A stretch of DNA of 64,000 nt from Epilithonimonas lactis (lineage in GTDB: Bacteria > Bacteroidota > Bacteroidia > Flavobacteriales > Weeksellaceae): NCBI RefSeq assembly GCF_900110605.1, contig NZ_FOFI01000003.1, forward strand, positions 124,001-188,000, written 5' to 3'. Below are positions 15,868 through 24,715 of this stretch, in pieces. The position numbers and the translations under genes were made by a program. The notes beneath the pieces were generated by a model, which was not told where the DNA came from, ran no database searches, and saw nothing but the letters and a program-made list of their open reading frames with translations. Within the stretch, counting starts at the first letter, position 1; every line of letters begins with the position of its first letter.

Positions 15868-17514
15868 CTATCTTCCAATCACTTCAGTAATAGGATTTCC
15901 GATATTTCCACTTGGGAATTCGATGTGAAGTAATGCGGAAACGGTTGGTGCGATATCGGTCATATTATAATCCTTGTTGCTTTCGCCGTGCTTGATTCCC
16001 CAACCCATAAAAATCAATGGAATGTGAGAATCGTAGGAATTCCAAACGCTGTGCGTCGTTCCTTTTTTAGCGTAGGTTGGTAGCATTCCGTCGTGGGAAA
16101 CGATTTGGATATCGCCACTTCTTTGCCAGTTGTAACCATTGATGGCTCTGGTTTTTATAGGCTCTGGAATCGCAGATGAACCGATTTTTTTCAAATCAAC
16201 GGCGTACAAAACTCTTGGGTCTTTGTTCAGACTGTTGATGATGGTGGTCTTGATATCATCTTCGTCCAGTTTTTTTTCCTTAATCAAACTTTGATTTAAA
16301 TAGATTTGATAATTATCAATTCCCAAAATCACTTTAGAATTCGCATATTTCTTTTCTAATTCTGCACCGAGATTTTTTTCCATTCCGTCGTCATAGAAAC
16401 CGCCGAGAATTTTGTTAGTTCTCAAGAAACCTTCTGCATTGGCGCCGCCGTGGTCAGCAGAAAGGAAAACCAGATAATTGTCCTTCCCTACTTTCTCATC
16501 CAACATTTTGAAAAACGCGGCCAAATCCTTGTCCAATCTGATGTAAGTATCTTCAACCTCGATGGAATTTGGCCCATAAGAATGTCCTACATAATCCGTC
16601 GAAGCTAAGTTAATTGCAAGGAAATCCGTTTCAGTTCCTTTTCCTAAAGTATAATTATCCAAAGCTGCCTCAGCAAACTTCAGAGTCAAAGTATTTCCGA
16701 AAGGCGTGGTTCTGATGACACCTTTCTTTGTCGCGTAATCCGTCAATAGATTTTTGTACGGAAAAACCGGGTCTTTCGCTGTTCCGACCGGATATTCCCA
16801 TTCTACATTATCGGCTGTGCTTTCTGTATATTCACCAATTGGCAAAGTTGTTTCCCAACCGTTTGCCAATAGTTTTTCAGGAACTTTTTGACCATTAAAA
16901 TCATTGACCCATTTTGGCAATTCGTTCATATAATATGAACTCGTGATAAAGTTGCCTGAAGAATCATCAAACCAAAAAGCGCCTGTCGGATTGTGTCCAG
17001 CCGGCAAAATAGAAGCTCTATCTTTCAAAGAAACGCCAACGACTTTTGATTTGAAGTTGCTTGCGATTCTCAATTGGTCTGTAACCGTAGTTGACCAAAG
17101 ATTTTTGGGAGAGTGACTTCCGATTTTTTTGCTGTCCGACCCAACTGGATTCACACTGTCATCTGCTGTACAATAGACATTTTTTCCGGTTTCTTTATCC
17201 GTCCAATCGTTTCCTGCAATCCCGTGAATCGATGGAACCGACCCTGTGTAAATAGAAGTGTGACCAATCGCCGTCACCGTAGGAATGTACGGAATATGAA
17301 CATTGTTGAGAGAATAGCCTTCGCCCAAAAGTCTTTGAAATCCACCTTTCCCGAATTTCTTTTCGAAGCGGTAAAGATAATCCCAACGCATCTGGTCAAC
17401 GACCAATCCTACAACTAGTTTTGGTCTTTCTCCTGAATTGATTTTTGTTTTCTGAGCATTTACATTTCCGAATGTAGCCACCGCCAACACGAAAATCTGA
17501 ATTTTTCTGAACAT
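15868..17514 (-). CDS. pafA: PafA-type alkaline phosphatase
   Basis: The 548-residue periplasmic phosphomonoesterase has a signal peptide ending at NVNAQ. Its catalytic set can be placed by a fixed +2 offset against Elizabethkingia PafA. Metal ligand D40 lies in VVDQMRWDY, nucleophile T81 in PTVTAIGHTS, N102 in HGIAGND, and the K164/R166 pair in SLKDRAS. Downstream ligands sit in STDYVGHSYG, SADHGG and the late TTHSVWNSYD. PafA releases phosphate from many phosphoesters, is zinc-dependent and is not strongly phosphate-regulated in related genera. The gene stands alone, with repeats on both sides. Confidence 0.95.
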   Translation of the reverse strand: MFRKIQIFVLAVATFGNVNAQKTKINSGERPKLVVGLVVDQMRWDYLYRFEKKFGKGGFQRLLGEGYSLNNVHIPYIPTVTAIGHTSIYTGSVPSIHGIAGNDWTDKETGKNVYCTADDSVNPVGSDSKKIGSHSPKNLWSTTVTDQLRIASNFKSKVVGVSLKDRASILPAGHNPTGAFWFDDSSGNFITSSYYMNELPKWVNDFNGQKVPEKLLANGWETTLPIGEYTESTADNVEWEYPVGTAKDPVFPYKNLLTDYATKKGVIRTTPFGNTLTLKFAEAALDNYTLGKGTETDFLAINLASTDYVGHSYGPNSIEVEDTYIRLDKDLAAFFKMLDEKVGKDNYLVFLSADHGGANAEGFLRTNKILGGFYDDGMEKNLGAELEKKYANSKVILGIDNYQIYLNQSLIKEKKLDEDDIKTTIINSLNKDPRVLYAVDLKKIGSSAIPEPIKTRAINGYNWQRSGDIQIVSHDGMLPTYAKKGTTHSVWNSYDSHIPLIFMGWGIKHGESNKDYNMTDIAPTVSALLHIEFPSGNIGNPITEVIGR

Positions 17515-17595
17515 TTAATTTTACTTTTTATTGAGCCCAAATTTACGGCTTTCAAAAGTTTTGGGATGTGAAATTTTATTAAAGTTTCGTGATAT

Positions 17596-17698
17596 TGTGA
17601 AAATTAAACACAAAGCGCGCAAAGCTTTTTTTGAACTTATTAAAAATATTTTTAAGGTTCGCAAAGACATTTCACTGAGCAAAGACTTGGATTTTATT
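17596..17698. repeat. CACAAAG-type repeat, copy 3 (short form)
   Basis: AAACACAAAGCGCGCAAAG, then TTATTAAAAATATTTTTAAGG and TTCGCAAAGACA, closely match the element at 54112-54196 in order and spacing. The element lies in the gap between pafA and the 712-residue receptor. Confidence 0.7.
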
Positions 17699-17704
17699 CT
17701 AAAC

Positions 17705-17732
17705 AAAAAGAACGAGCAATTGCCCGTTCTCA
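17705..17732 (-). terminator. Terminator of the outer-membrane barrel gene
   Basis: On the minus strand AGAACGGGCAATTGCTCGTTCT can fold into a hairpin and is followed by TTTTGTTT, about 57 bases after the stop of the gene at 17789. Confidence 0.7.
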
Positions 17733-17788
17733 TTAATCATAAATATTTTAAAAGCTAACAGCCAAAAGCCACTGCCAAAAGCTATCTG

Positions 17789-19927
17789 CTATTTGCTTCC
17801 GCCAGAGTTTTTCTCAACATCGGTTTTGGTATTTTCTTTTACTTTTTGGTTTCCGAAACGTTTTACGAATGTGAGCGAGAAACCGTACCAATCCCATTTG
17901 TTGCGGTTTTGGAATGTTCCGATTTGGCTGTAAGTCGTCATATCCATAGATGGTCTTTTGAAGATGTTCATCAACTGCAAACTGGTTTCAATCTGAGAGA
18001 CCGGGAAAATCTTGGTGACAGAAATGTTGTGGAAGAAGTTGTATTGATTGGCTACAGAGTTTCCATTATTTTGATTATCAACACTCATCCAAGCGCTGAT
18101 GTTGATGTTTTTATTAAACAAATTGGTGTACGACAAATTGGTAGAACCTGAGAAGTAATTGATATAATTGCTTTCCGGGCTCAATCTGTTTCTACTGTTG
18201 AAATCGCTGTTGTCAATGTAATACCAGCCAATTCCAAAGTTCACGTTCAACTTGTTTTTGAATAGATTCTGATTGGTGTTTGCAAAAACGTAAAGTTTCT
18301 CCACTTTCCCTTTGAAGTTGTCTGGAAAACTGATTGTTCTGCCGTCTTCCTCCAAATAATTAGTCCAATAATCCTGGTCTGTGAACATATATCTCGCGGA
18401 GATGAAGTATTTTTTATGAATCCCAAACTTCAAAGCAATCCTGTCGCTTGGATTGGGTAGAAGTTCGGTGTTTCCACGGTAATAAAACCCATTGTTTGAA
18501 GGCATTTCGAACGTGTTAAACTCCGAATACCACGGTCGCCAGAGATTTCGATTGTACGTCAAACTCAAGTCATAATTTGGTGAGAACGCATATTTTATCA
18601 AGAGATTTGGCAAGAACGTTCCGTAGGAATCAGTTCTCGCATCAACGCCATTTTGGCGGATTTTGTATTTGATATATTCGTAGCGAAGTCCGATTCTGGT
18701 TTCCAATTTCTCGAAAAAAGTCCGGCTGTAATTGGCATAAAGCGAGTTGATGTTTTCCGTGTATTTAAAAATATTGCTGTCGACCTCCAAGCCATTATCA
18801 AAAAAATAACGATAGTTGTTCGGAATCACATTGTTGTTGAAATTCGCTTTTCCGCCGACTTCAAAACTTCCGCCTTTGCCGATTGGCATTGTGTAATCCA
18901 CCTTGGCGAAGTAATTTCGGTTTTGAGAATAATTGTCGATAAATCTCTGCTCGGTGAGAGAATTGCTTTCATCAAATCTATCAAAATTGGTCGTGCCTTT
19001 TTCAGAATCGTAGTTGGTTCCAATGTTGACGTCCAGAATCCGATTTTTCTCCTTGTCATAATATTTATAGAACAAATTGGTTCCCAAAGTATTATTGATT
19101 GTGGCCGAATTCAGATTTTGAACAAATCCATTCTGAAAAACGTCGCCCAGATAATTGTTGACTGTTGAATTGGTCGTAGCACCTCGGTCACCACGGAAAT
19201 ATTCTAAGACGAGACCGACGTTATTTTTGTCATTCAACTCAAATTCCGACGTGGAGGAAAACGATGGACTTTTCCCCGTGTAAGCACTTTCCGCATCAAT
19301 CAGTTGCAAAGAATTGTCTTTGTAATAAGTGTTTCGGCTGGAGTTTGAGTTGATAAAAACATTGTCGCTGTAACTTCCTGTAAAGGTCTGCGTGAAGTTC
19401 TTTTTATGATAATTAAGGTTCAAACTTCCGTACTGGTTGTTCTTTGTATTCTGAGTATTTGTTAGGGAAATACTACCTTTCAAACCTTCATCATCACGCT
19501 TTTTCAAGACGATGTTGATGACGGAACCAGTGGCCTCATAACGCGAAGACGGACTGGTGATGACCTCGATTTTCATCAAGTTGTCAGCAGGAATTGTTTT
19601 AAGATATTCCTTAAGTTCCTTACCTGTGAAAACCGATTTTCTATCATTAATGTAAACCGTCACCGATTCGCCTTCCGCTTTCACATTATCATTGTTATCG
19701 ATGCTCACCAAGGGCGTCATTCTCACGATGTCCCAAGTCGTATTTCCTGCAAGAATAGAGCTGTTTGCGACGTTGAAGACCGTTCTGTCGGCTTTGTTCT
19801 CGACAGTCGGTTTTCTGGCGACCAAAGTCACGGCTTCTATTTCTTTGGATTTGATGGTATCATTTGTAGTTTGCGCTAAAAAAAGCGTAGCTGTGAGTAA
19901 TCCCAGAGAGGAAAACAATATTCTCAT
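17789..19927 (-). CDS. TonB-dependent-receptor-like outer membrane beta-barrel protein
   Basis: The 712-residue protein has a signal peptide ending FLAQ. A plug-like domain (residues 28-145) contains VTLVARKPTVENKADRTVF, then TVYINDRKS and IKTIP-type spacing with KIEVITSPSSRYEATG. A large OMP_b-brl_3 barrel of about 550 residues follows, rich in alternating aromatic strands. It lacks the N-terminal carboxypeptidase-like domain seen in many relatives. Such proteins are usually TonB-linked transporters of unknown ligand. The C-terminus is a charged tail after the last strand (SLTFVKRFGNQK), not the usual terminal aromatic. The gene is alone, with its own terminator. Confidence 0.88.
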   Translation of the reverse strand: MRILFSSLGLLTATLFLAQTTNDTIKSKEIEAVTLVARKPTVENKADRTVFNVANSSILAGNTTWDIVRMTPLVSIDNNDNVKAEGESVTVYINDRKSVFTGKELKEYLKTIPADNLMKIEVITSPSSRYEATGSVINIVLKKRDDEGLKGSISLTNTQNTKNNQYGSLNLNYHKKNFTQTFTGSYSDNVFINSNSSRNTYYKDNSLQLIDAESAYTGKSPSFSSTSEFELNDKNNVGLVLEYFRGDRGATTNSTVNNYLGDVFQNGFVQNLNSATINNTLGTNLFYKYYDKEKNRILDVNIGTNYDSEKGTTNFDRFDESNSLTEQRFIDNYSQNRNYFAKVDYTMPIGKGGSFEVGGKANFNNNVIPNNYRYFFDNGLEVDSNIFKYTENINSLYANYSRTFFEKLETRIGLRYEYIKYKIRQNGVDARTDSYGTFLPNLLIKYAFSPNYDLSLTYNRNLWRPWYSEFNTFEMPSNNGFYYRGNTELLPNPSDRIALKFGIHKKYFISARYMFTDQDYWTNYLEEDGRTISFPDNFKGKVEKLYVFANTNQNLFKNKLNVNFGIGWYYIDNSDFNSRNRLSPESNYINYFSGSTNLSYTNLFNKNINISAWMSVDNQNNGNSVANQYNFFHNISVTKIFPVSQIETSLQLMNIFKRPSMDMTTYSQIGTFQNRNKWDWYGFSLTFVKRFGNQKVKENTKTDVEKNSGGSK

Positions 19928-20054
19928 TTCATAGTTTTCTTATTAGACAACTATCGGAGCTGGAATGTTACATCGGAATTTCAATTTTTCTTAATATCGA
20001 TATTTATTTTGATTAAATTTGAAGCAACGTTTTGAAAACTAAACCATTGAAAAA

Positions 20055-20618
20055 ATGAGCATCAAAAATAAATTATCACCAGACGAACAATCAGAATTGA
20101 TTGATATTCTAAAAACCCGTTTCGAAAAAAATCCAGCGCGCCACGAGAATATCAAATGGGAAAACGTTCAGAAAAAATTGGAATCAAATCCGGAAAAACT
20201 TTGGTCACTCAGTGAAATGGAACGAACCGAAGGCGAGCCAGATGTTGTTGATTATGATAAAAAGTCAGATGAATATCTCTTCTTCGATTGTTCCACAGAA
20301 AGTCCAAAAGGCAGACGAAGCCTTTGCTACGACCGAAAAGCATTAGATTCCCGAAAGGAAAACAAACCGGCAAATAACGCCATAGATTTGGCCAATGAAA
20401 TCGGCGTCGAGATTTTGGATGAAGTACAATATCGCCATTTGCAATCTTTAGGAAACTTTGATTTGAAAACGTCGAGCTGGGTGAAAACGCCGGAAGATAT
20501 TCGGAATTTAGGCGGTGCAGTTTTCTGTGACAAGCGATACAACACGGTTTTCCTTTATCACAACGGCGCGGAATCGTATTATTCGGCGAGAGGTTTTCGT
20601 GGTTTTGTGAAGGTTTGA
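20055..20618 (+). CDS. DUF4256 family protein
   Basis: The 187-residue cytoplasmic protein matches the DUF4256 pattern. It opens with LKTRFEKNPARHENIKWENV, then MERTEGEPDVVDYD, FFDCSTESPKGRRSLCYD, and a closing GRSYYS-like stretch, here AESYYSARGFRGFVKV. No enzymatic role is known. It starts 127 bases from the divergent receptor and precedes an MmcQ/YjbR gene by 9 bases, so the two probably form one transcript. Confidence 0.85.
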   Translation: MSIKNKLSPDEQSELIDILKTRFEKNPARHENIKWENVQKKLESNPEKLWSLSEMERTEGEPDVVDYDKKSDEYLFFDCSTESPKGRRSLCYDRKALDSRKENKPANNAIDLANEIGVEILDEVQYRHLQSLGNFDLKTSSWVKTPEDIRNLGGAVFCDKRYNTVFLYHNGAESYYSARGFRGFVKV

Positions 20619-20627
20619 TTTTGATTG

Positions 20628-21005
20628 ATGAAAAAGCCCATCGAATTTAATTATTCAGATTTTGATTTCGTGAAAAATATTGCGTTGACTTTTCCCGACA
20701 CCGAGGAAAGTGTTTCTCACGAGGGAACGCCTTCTGTGAAAGTCCGTGGAAAGTTGATGTGCAGACTTCACGACAATGGAGAATTTATCCCAATCAGAAT
20801 TGGTTTTGACTCACGGGATTATTATTTGGAAACTTATCCAGAGATTTTTCATTTGCCTGAGCATTTCAAAAATTATCCCTACATCTGTTTGTGGAAAGAC
20901 TGTCACGACAGGAAATTGGTGATTGAAGTCCTGGAAATCGCGTGGCGTTCTTTAGCAACGAAAAAACAGATTAAGGATTTCGAAACTGGAAATTCTTTAG
21001 ATTAA
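20628..21005 (+). CDS. MmcQ/YjbR family protein
   Basis: The ATG at 20628 gives 125 residues; a TTG one codon upstream is open but unlikely. The CyaY-like fold of this family shows in the order DFVKNIALTFPDTEESVSHEG, TPSVKVRGKLMCRL and the closing WRSLATKKQIKDFE. YjbR proteins are small and have been proposed to bind DNA, but their role is unclear. The stop is three bases from the stop of the convergent Fur-like gene. Confidence 0.85.
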   Translation: MKKPIEFNYSDFDFVKNIALTFPDTEESVSHEGTPSVKVRGKLMCRLHDNGEFIPIRIGFDSRDYYLETYPEIFHLPEHFKNYPYICLWKDCHDRKLVIEVLEIAWRSLATKKQIKDFETGNSLD

Positions 21006-21008
21006 TTA

Positions 21009-21383
21009 TTACGCGCAATCCTTACAAACACCCGTTAACACACAATTCACACTTTCCACTTCGTAATCTGCTGGCAAAGAAAACTGAACCGGAACCGGCA
21101 GACATTCTATCGTTTGACAAACTGTGCATCGGAAATGAAAATGATGGTTAGCTAATTTTTTAGCGTCACATTTGATGCAAACGGCGAAGTATTGTTTCCC
21201 ATCTTCCGCTACAATTCTGTGGAGAATTCCGTCTTCGCAAAATCGATTTAAGACTCTGTAAATCGTGGCTCTGTCCATTTCCAGATTGATTTTCCCCTCG
21301 ATGGCGTCTTGGCTCATCGCCTTTCCTGTGGTCGTCAACAGATTCAAGACGGCTTCTTTTGCGGGTGTATTTCTTCTTTTCAT
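21009..21383 (-). CDS. Fur-family metal- or peroxide-responsive repressor
   Basis: The ATG at 21383 gives MKRRNTPAKEAVLNLL and 124 residues; the frame is open further upstream but that part is not protein-like. The winged helix covers residues 1-75, with MDRATIYRVLNRFCEDGILHRI as recognition helix and wing. The regulatory region has HHFHFRCTVCQTIECLP and a late CVLTGVCKDCA, giving two Cys pairs for a structural zinc. It is short for Fur and resembles the Zur/PerR-like Bacteroidetes group, so iron is not certain. It is divergent from the thioredoxin-reductase-like gene and probably controls the shared 111-base gap. Confidence 0.88.
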   Translation of the reverse strand: MKRRNTPAKEAVLNLLTTTGKAMSQDAIEGKINLEMDRATIYRVLNRFCEDGILHRIVAEDGKQYFAVCIKCDAKKLANHHFHFRCTVCQTIECLPVPVQFSLPADYEVESVNCVLTGVCKDCA

Positions 21384-21402
21384 TTTTATTAATGCGATTC
21401 TG

Positions 21403-21432
21403 TTGCAATAATAAAAATTAATCTTAACTTTG
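21403..21432 (+). promoter_or_regulatory. Promoter of the thioredoxin-reductase-like gene, with possible operator
   Basis: TTG (21403-21405) and TAACTTTG (21425-21432) are separated by 19 bases, an exact fit to the Bacteroidetes promoter pattern. An imperfect dyad on the other strand, TGCAACAGAATCGCA (21393-21407), overlaps the TTG and could be the binding site of the adjacent Fur-like regulator; that part is inference. Confidence 0.65.
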
Positions 21433-21494
21433 GCAAGAAATAATTGGCTTTTGGCAGTTAGCATTTAATTAAGGATATAAATAGAAAAATTAAA

Positions 21495-22397
21495 ATGGAA
21501 AATCAATGCGATGTTATCATAATCGGAGGCAGTTACGCCGGACTGTCGTCGGCAATGTCATTGGGAAGGTCATTAAGAAAAGTTTTGGTCATCGACAGTG
21601 GAAAACCTTGCAATGCACAGACGCCACATTCCCATAACTTCCTGACGCAAGACGGAAAAACGCCGAAGGAAATTTCGACCATCGGGAGAGAACAAGTTGG
21701 GAAATATAAGACGGTCGAGTTTTACGAAGGTTTGGCGACAGCAGGCATCAAAACAGAAAATGGATTTGAAATCACAACTGAAAACGGCGAGAAATTCTCA
21801 TCCAAAAAACTGATTTTCGCAACTGGAATTGTGGATGAAGTTCCAAACATCAAAGGTTTTGCTGAGTGTTGGGGAATTTCATTAATCCATTGTCCTTATT
21901 GTCACGGCTATGAATTTCAGAATAAAAAAACGGGAATCATTGCGAATGGCGACCGCGGTTTTCATATTGCATCTTTAGTAAATAATTTGACTAAAGATTT
22001 GACGATTTTCACAAGAGGAAAAGCCGACTTCACCGATGAGCAACTTGAAAAATTAAATAAAAATAATATTCAAATCATTGAAACCGAAATTGAGGAATTA
22101 AAATATCAAGATGGAATGGTAGAAAGCCTGATTTTATCCGATGGCAAAGTTTTGAGCTTCGAAGCGGTTTATGGTGCGTTTCCATTCACACAACATTCCA
22201 TCATTGCCGAATCTTTTGGTTGCGAGATGACAGAAATGGGTCACATCAAAATCGACCAATTTCAGAAGACTAATGTTGCAGGATTATTGGCTTGTGGTGA
22301 CAATTCCAGCCCGATGCGTTCGGTTGCCAATGCGGTTTACACAGGCAATCTTGCTGGCGCGATGGTGAACGCGGAGTTGACCGCAGAATCATTTTAG
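21495..22397 (+). CDS. Thioredoxin-reductase-like FAD/NAD(P) oxidoreductase
   Basis: The 300-residue flavoprotein begins DVIIIGGSYAGLSSAMSLGR, the FAD dinucleotide-binding motif. The redox centre is HCPYCHGYEF near residue 140, the place of the CxxC of bacterial thioredoxin reductases. NAD(P)-binding is less canonical (IIANGDRGFHIASLV), and the C-terminal FAD motif is GLLACGDNSSPMRSV. It probably reduces a thiol partner or peroxide-handling protein, though no thioredoxin gene is adjacent. Divergent from a Fur-like gene and followed by a Crp/Fnr regulator and RidA, it looks like part of a stress group. Confidence 0.9.
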   Translation: MENQCDVIIIGGSYAGLSSAMSLGRSLRKVLVIDSGKPCNAQTPHSHNFLTQDGKTPKEISTIGREQVGKYKTVEFYEGLATAGIKTENGFEITTENGEKFSSKKLIFATGIVDEVPNIKGFAECWGISLIHCPYCHGYEFQNKKTGIIANGDRGFHIASLVNNLTKDLTIFTRGKADFTDEQLEKLNKNNIQIIETEIEELKYQDGMVESLILSDGKVLSFEAVYGAFPFTQHSIIAESFGCEMTEMGHIKIDQFQKTNVAGLLACGDNSSPMRSVANAVYTGNLAGAMVNAELTAESF

Positions 22398-22444
22398 ACC
22401 ATTAAAATTGAATCTTTATATTCGCAAATCAAAACCTTAATGGA

Positions 22445-23020
22445 ATGAACATCCTGCGAAATCACATCGAAAAAATAATCACCCTCACAGACGAGGAATT
22501 TGAGTTGATTGATTCCTGCTTTCATTCTAAAAAGTACAGAAAAAAGGATTTAGTCATCAAAGAAACTGATTTTGTAAGCCAAGTCTATTTCATTGTTTCT
22601 GGCTTAATGAAATTGTACATCATAGACCGCGATGCCAAGCAACATATCATCTCCTTTTCTATGGAAGACTGGTGGGAAACGGATTATATGGCATTTTACA
22701 CCGAGAGCAAAGCCACGCAGTTTTTGCAATGTTTGGAAGATACGGAAGTGCTTTGTCTGTCATTTTCAGATTATCAAAAACTTAATGAGGCGATTCCAAA
22801 ACTTGAACATTTTTTCCTCAAAAAAGCAATTGGAGGACATATTGCCAATCAGAAAAGAATTTTGTCTTTGCTCACTTTGACGGCAAAAGAAAAATATGAA
22901 CAGCTCCTACATTCCTATCCAAGCCTGTTGCAGAGAATTCCAAAGACGGTTTTAGCAAATTATCTCGGCGTGTCTCGTGAGACCTTGAGTCGGTTTTTTG
23001 TGGAATCGAAAAAGATGTGA
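22445..23020 (+). CDS. Crp/Fnr-family transcription regulator
   Basis: The 191-residue protein has a cyclic-nucleotide-binding-like beta-barrel (about 20-110, with VSQVYFIVSGLMKLYIIDRD), a long dimer helix, and a C-terminal helix-turn-helix LANYLGVSRETLSRFFVESKK. No Fnr-type Cys cluster is present, and the cAMP phosphate-binding RxS motif is not obvious, so the effector is unknown. This short Crp-type regulator is common in Bacteroidetes. It lies 47 bases after the oxidoreductase gene and 64 before RidA. Confidence 0.92.
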   Translation: MNILRNHIEKIITLTDEEFELIDSCFHSKKYRKKDLVIKETDFVSQVYFIVSGLMKLYIIDRDAKQHIISFSMEDWWETDYMAFYTESKATQFLQCLEDTEVLCLSFSDYQKLNEAIPKLEHFFLKKAIGGHIANQKRILSLLTLTAKEKYEQLLHSYPSLLQRIPKTVLANYLGVSRETLSRFFVESKKM

Positions 23021-23084
23021 TGTACATCACACAAGATATTTCGGGCATCGGCGGAACTTTGCTCCATCATTAAAATTATTTAAA

Positions 23085-23474
23085 ATGGAAAAAAGAATCA
23101 TCAATCCCTGGAAATGGCAAGACGCAAGAAACTATGCACAGGCGGTAGAAGTCAAAAATGTACATAGCACGCTTTACGTTTCGGGCCAGACTGCCATAGA
23201 TGAAGATGGAATATCAAGTAATGCTGATATGCAAACGCAACTTATCAAAACCTTGGAGAATCTTGAAAAGGTTATCCACGAAGCTGATTTTGAATTGAAA
23301 AACATCGTTCGTCTCAATGTTTATACCACTGAGCATTCTGAATTGTTTGAAAACTTTGATGTTCTCCAAAACTGGATTTCCACGAATGGAATTCAACAGG
23401 CGACAACTGTGATGGAAGTCAAAACATTATTCGAAACTTTGAAGGTGGAATTGGAAGCCACCGTTGTAAAATAA
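23085..23474 (+). CDS. RidA/YjgF-family enamine/imine deaminase-like protein
   Basis: The ATG at 23085 gives a 129-residue protein of normal RidA length. Family traits include TLYVSGQTAIDEDG near residue 27, TLENLEKVIHEADFELKNIVRLNVYTT, and the closing KVELEATVVK. RidA proteins hydrolyse reactive enamine/imine intermediates made by PLP enzymes. The usual catalytic Arg near residue 105 of R-x-x-V-E is replaced here (TLKVELEA), so this is a divergent member whose deaminase activity is uncertain. A bidirectional terminator follows. Confidence 0.88.
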   Translation: MEKRIINPWKWQDARNYAQAVEVKNVHSTLYVSGQTAIDEDGISSNADMQTQLIKTLENLEKVIHEADFELKNIVRLNVYTTEHSELFENFDVLQNWISTNGIQQATTVMEVKTLFETLKVELEATVVK

Positions 23475-23513
23475 AAAAAAAACCGTCCTAAGTAATCAGG
23501 ACGGTTTTTTTTA
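23472..23513. terminator. Bidirectional terminator between RidA and mdh
   Basis: AAACCGTCCT/AGGACGGTTT (23480-23507) with an A-run before and a T-run after serves both convergent genes. Confidence 0.9.
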
Positions 23514-23529
23514 TATCAAAATCTAAAGC

Positions 23530-24456
23530 TTAGAACTTCAAATCTCCGTTCACATCTCTTACAGCTTTTGCAGCCTCCGTAAACTTCGCTTTTTCGTCTT
23601 CTGTCAATGTAATGTCTACAATCTTCTCAACACCATCTTTTCCGATGATTGCCGGAACACCAAGACAGATGTCGCTTTCGCCATATTCGCCGTCAAGCAT
23701 CAATGAACAAGGAATCATTTTCTTTTGGTCGCAAAGGATGGACTGAACCATTACAGAAACCGCCGCGCCTGGTGCGTACCAAGCAGAAGTTCCTAATAAC
23801 TTGGTCAATGTTGCTCCACCAACTTTGGTTTCTTCGATTACGTTGGCTTTTTGCTCATCATTTAAAAATTCTGAGACTGGAACACCATTTCTAGTCGCTT
23901 TGCTGAAAAGTGGTAACATTCCCGTGTCAGAATGCGCCGCGATCACCATTCCATCCACGTCTGAAATTGGAGATTCCAAGGCTTCTGCCAATCTGTATTT
24001 GAATCTGGCAGAGTCCAAAGCACCACCCATTCCGATGATTCTCTCTTTTGGAAGACCAGATGTTTTGTGCACCAAATAGGCCATTGTATCCATAGGATTG
24101 GAAACCACAATGATGATCACATCTGGCGAATGCTTTACCAAGTTTTGAGTCACCTCTTTCACGATTCCAGCGTTGATGCCGATCAATTCTTCTCTCGTCA
24201 TTCCAGGTTTTCTTGGGATTCCGGAAGTGATCACAGCTACTTTGGAACCTGCAGTTTTGGAATAATCTCCAGTTGTTCCGGTAATTTTGGTATCAAAACC
24301 GTTAAGAGAAGCCGTCTGCAGAAGGTCCATTGCTTTTCCTTCTGCGAAACCTTCTTTGATGTCCACCAAAACAACTTCTGCTGCAAAATCTTTCATTGCA
24401 ATGTATTCTGCACAACTGGCTCCTACTGCGCCTGCGCCAACTACGGTAACTTTCAT
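23530..24456 (-). CDS. mdh: Malate dehydrogenase
   Basis: The 308-residue NAD-dependent enzyme of the TCA cycle interconverts malate and oxaloacetate. It is of the lactate-dehydrogenase-like type. The NAD motif is VVGAGAVGASCAEYIA, an Asp (VDIKEG) ends strand 2, substrate loop Arg lie in GIPRKPGMTREEL, IIVVSNPMDTMAYL includes the conserved Asn, and the catalytic His is in AAHSDTGMLP. Length and motifs are complete. It is single-gene, convergent with RidA through a shared terminator, and divergent from pfkA. Confidence 0.97.
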   Translation of the reverse strand: MKVTVVGAGAVGASCAEYIAMKDFAAEVVLVDIKEGFAEGKAMDLLQTASLNGFDTKITGTTGDYSKTAGSKVAVITSGIPRKPGMTREELIGINAGIVKEVTQNLVKHSPDVIIIVVSNPMDTMAYLVHKTSGLPKERIIGMGGALDSARFKYRLAEALESPISDVDGMVIAAHSDTGMLPLFSKATRNGVPVSEFLNDEQKANVIEETKVGGATLTKLLGTSAWYAPGAAVSVMVQSILCDQKKMIPCSLMLDGEYGESDICLGVPAIIGKDGVEKIVDITLTEDEKAKFTEAAKAVRDVNGDLKF

Positions 24457-24687
24457 AATGTATTTATTTGTTTGTTTTTTGATATTATGAATCGGTAGAT
24501 CTCACAATATTATTATCTGATTACTTTAAAATTTCATTTTGTATTGTTCGTAAATATAATAAAACTTGGAAAGCCTGAGAAAAAATTAATTCTAATATTT
24601 GTCATATTTCGTATCAATAACTGATTAACCTATGATATAATTTACAGCATAATATTAAAGTCGTTCTTTAATGTGATTCCTATTTCG

Positions 24688-24695
24688 TAAATTTG
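24688..24695 (+). promoter_or_regulatory. -7 box upstream of pfkA
   Basis: TAAATTTG fits TAnnTTTG and lies 20 bases before the chosen pfkA ATG, which supports that start over the upstream TTG. No clear TTG element is visible. Confidence 0.45.
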
Positions 24696-24715
24696 CTTTG
24701 AAAAAAATTGAAAAT

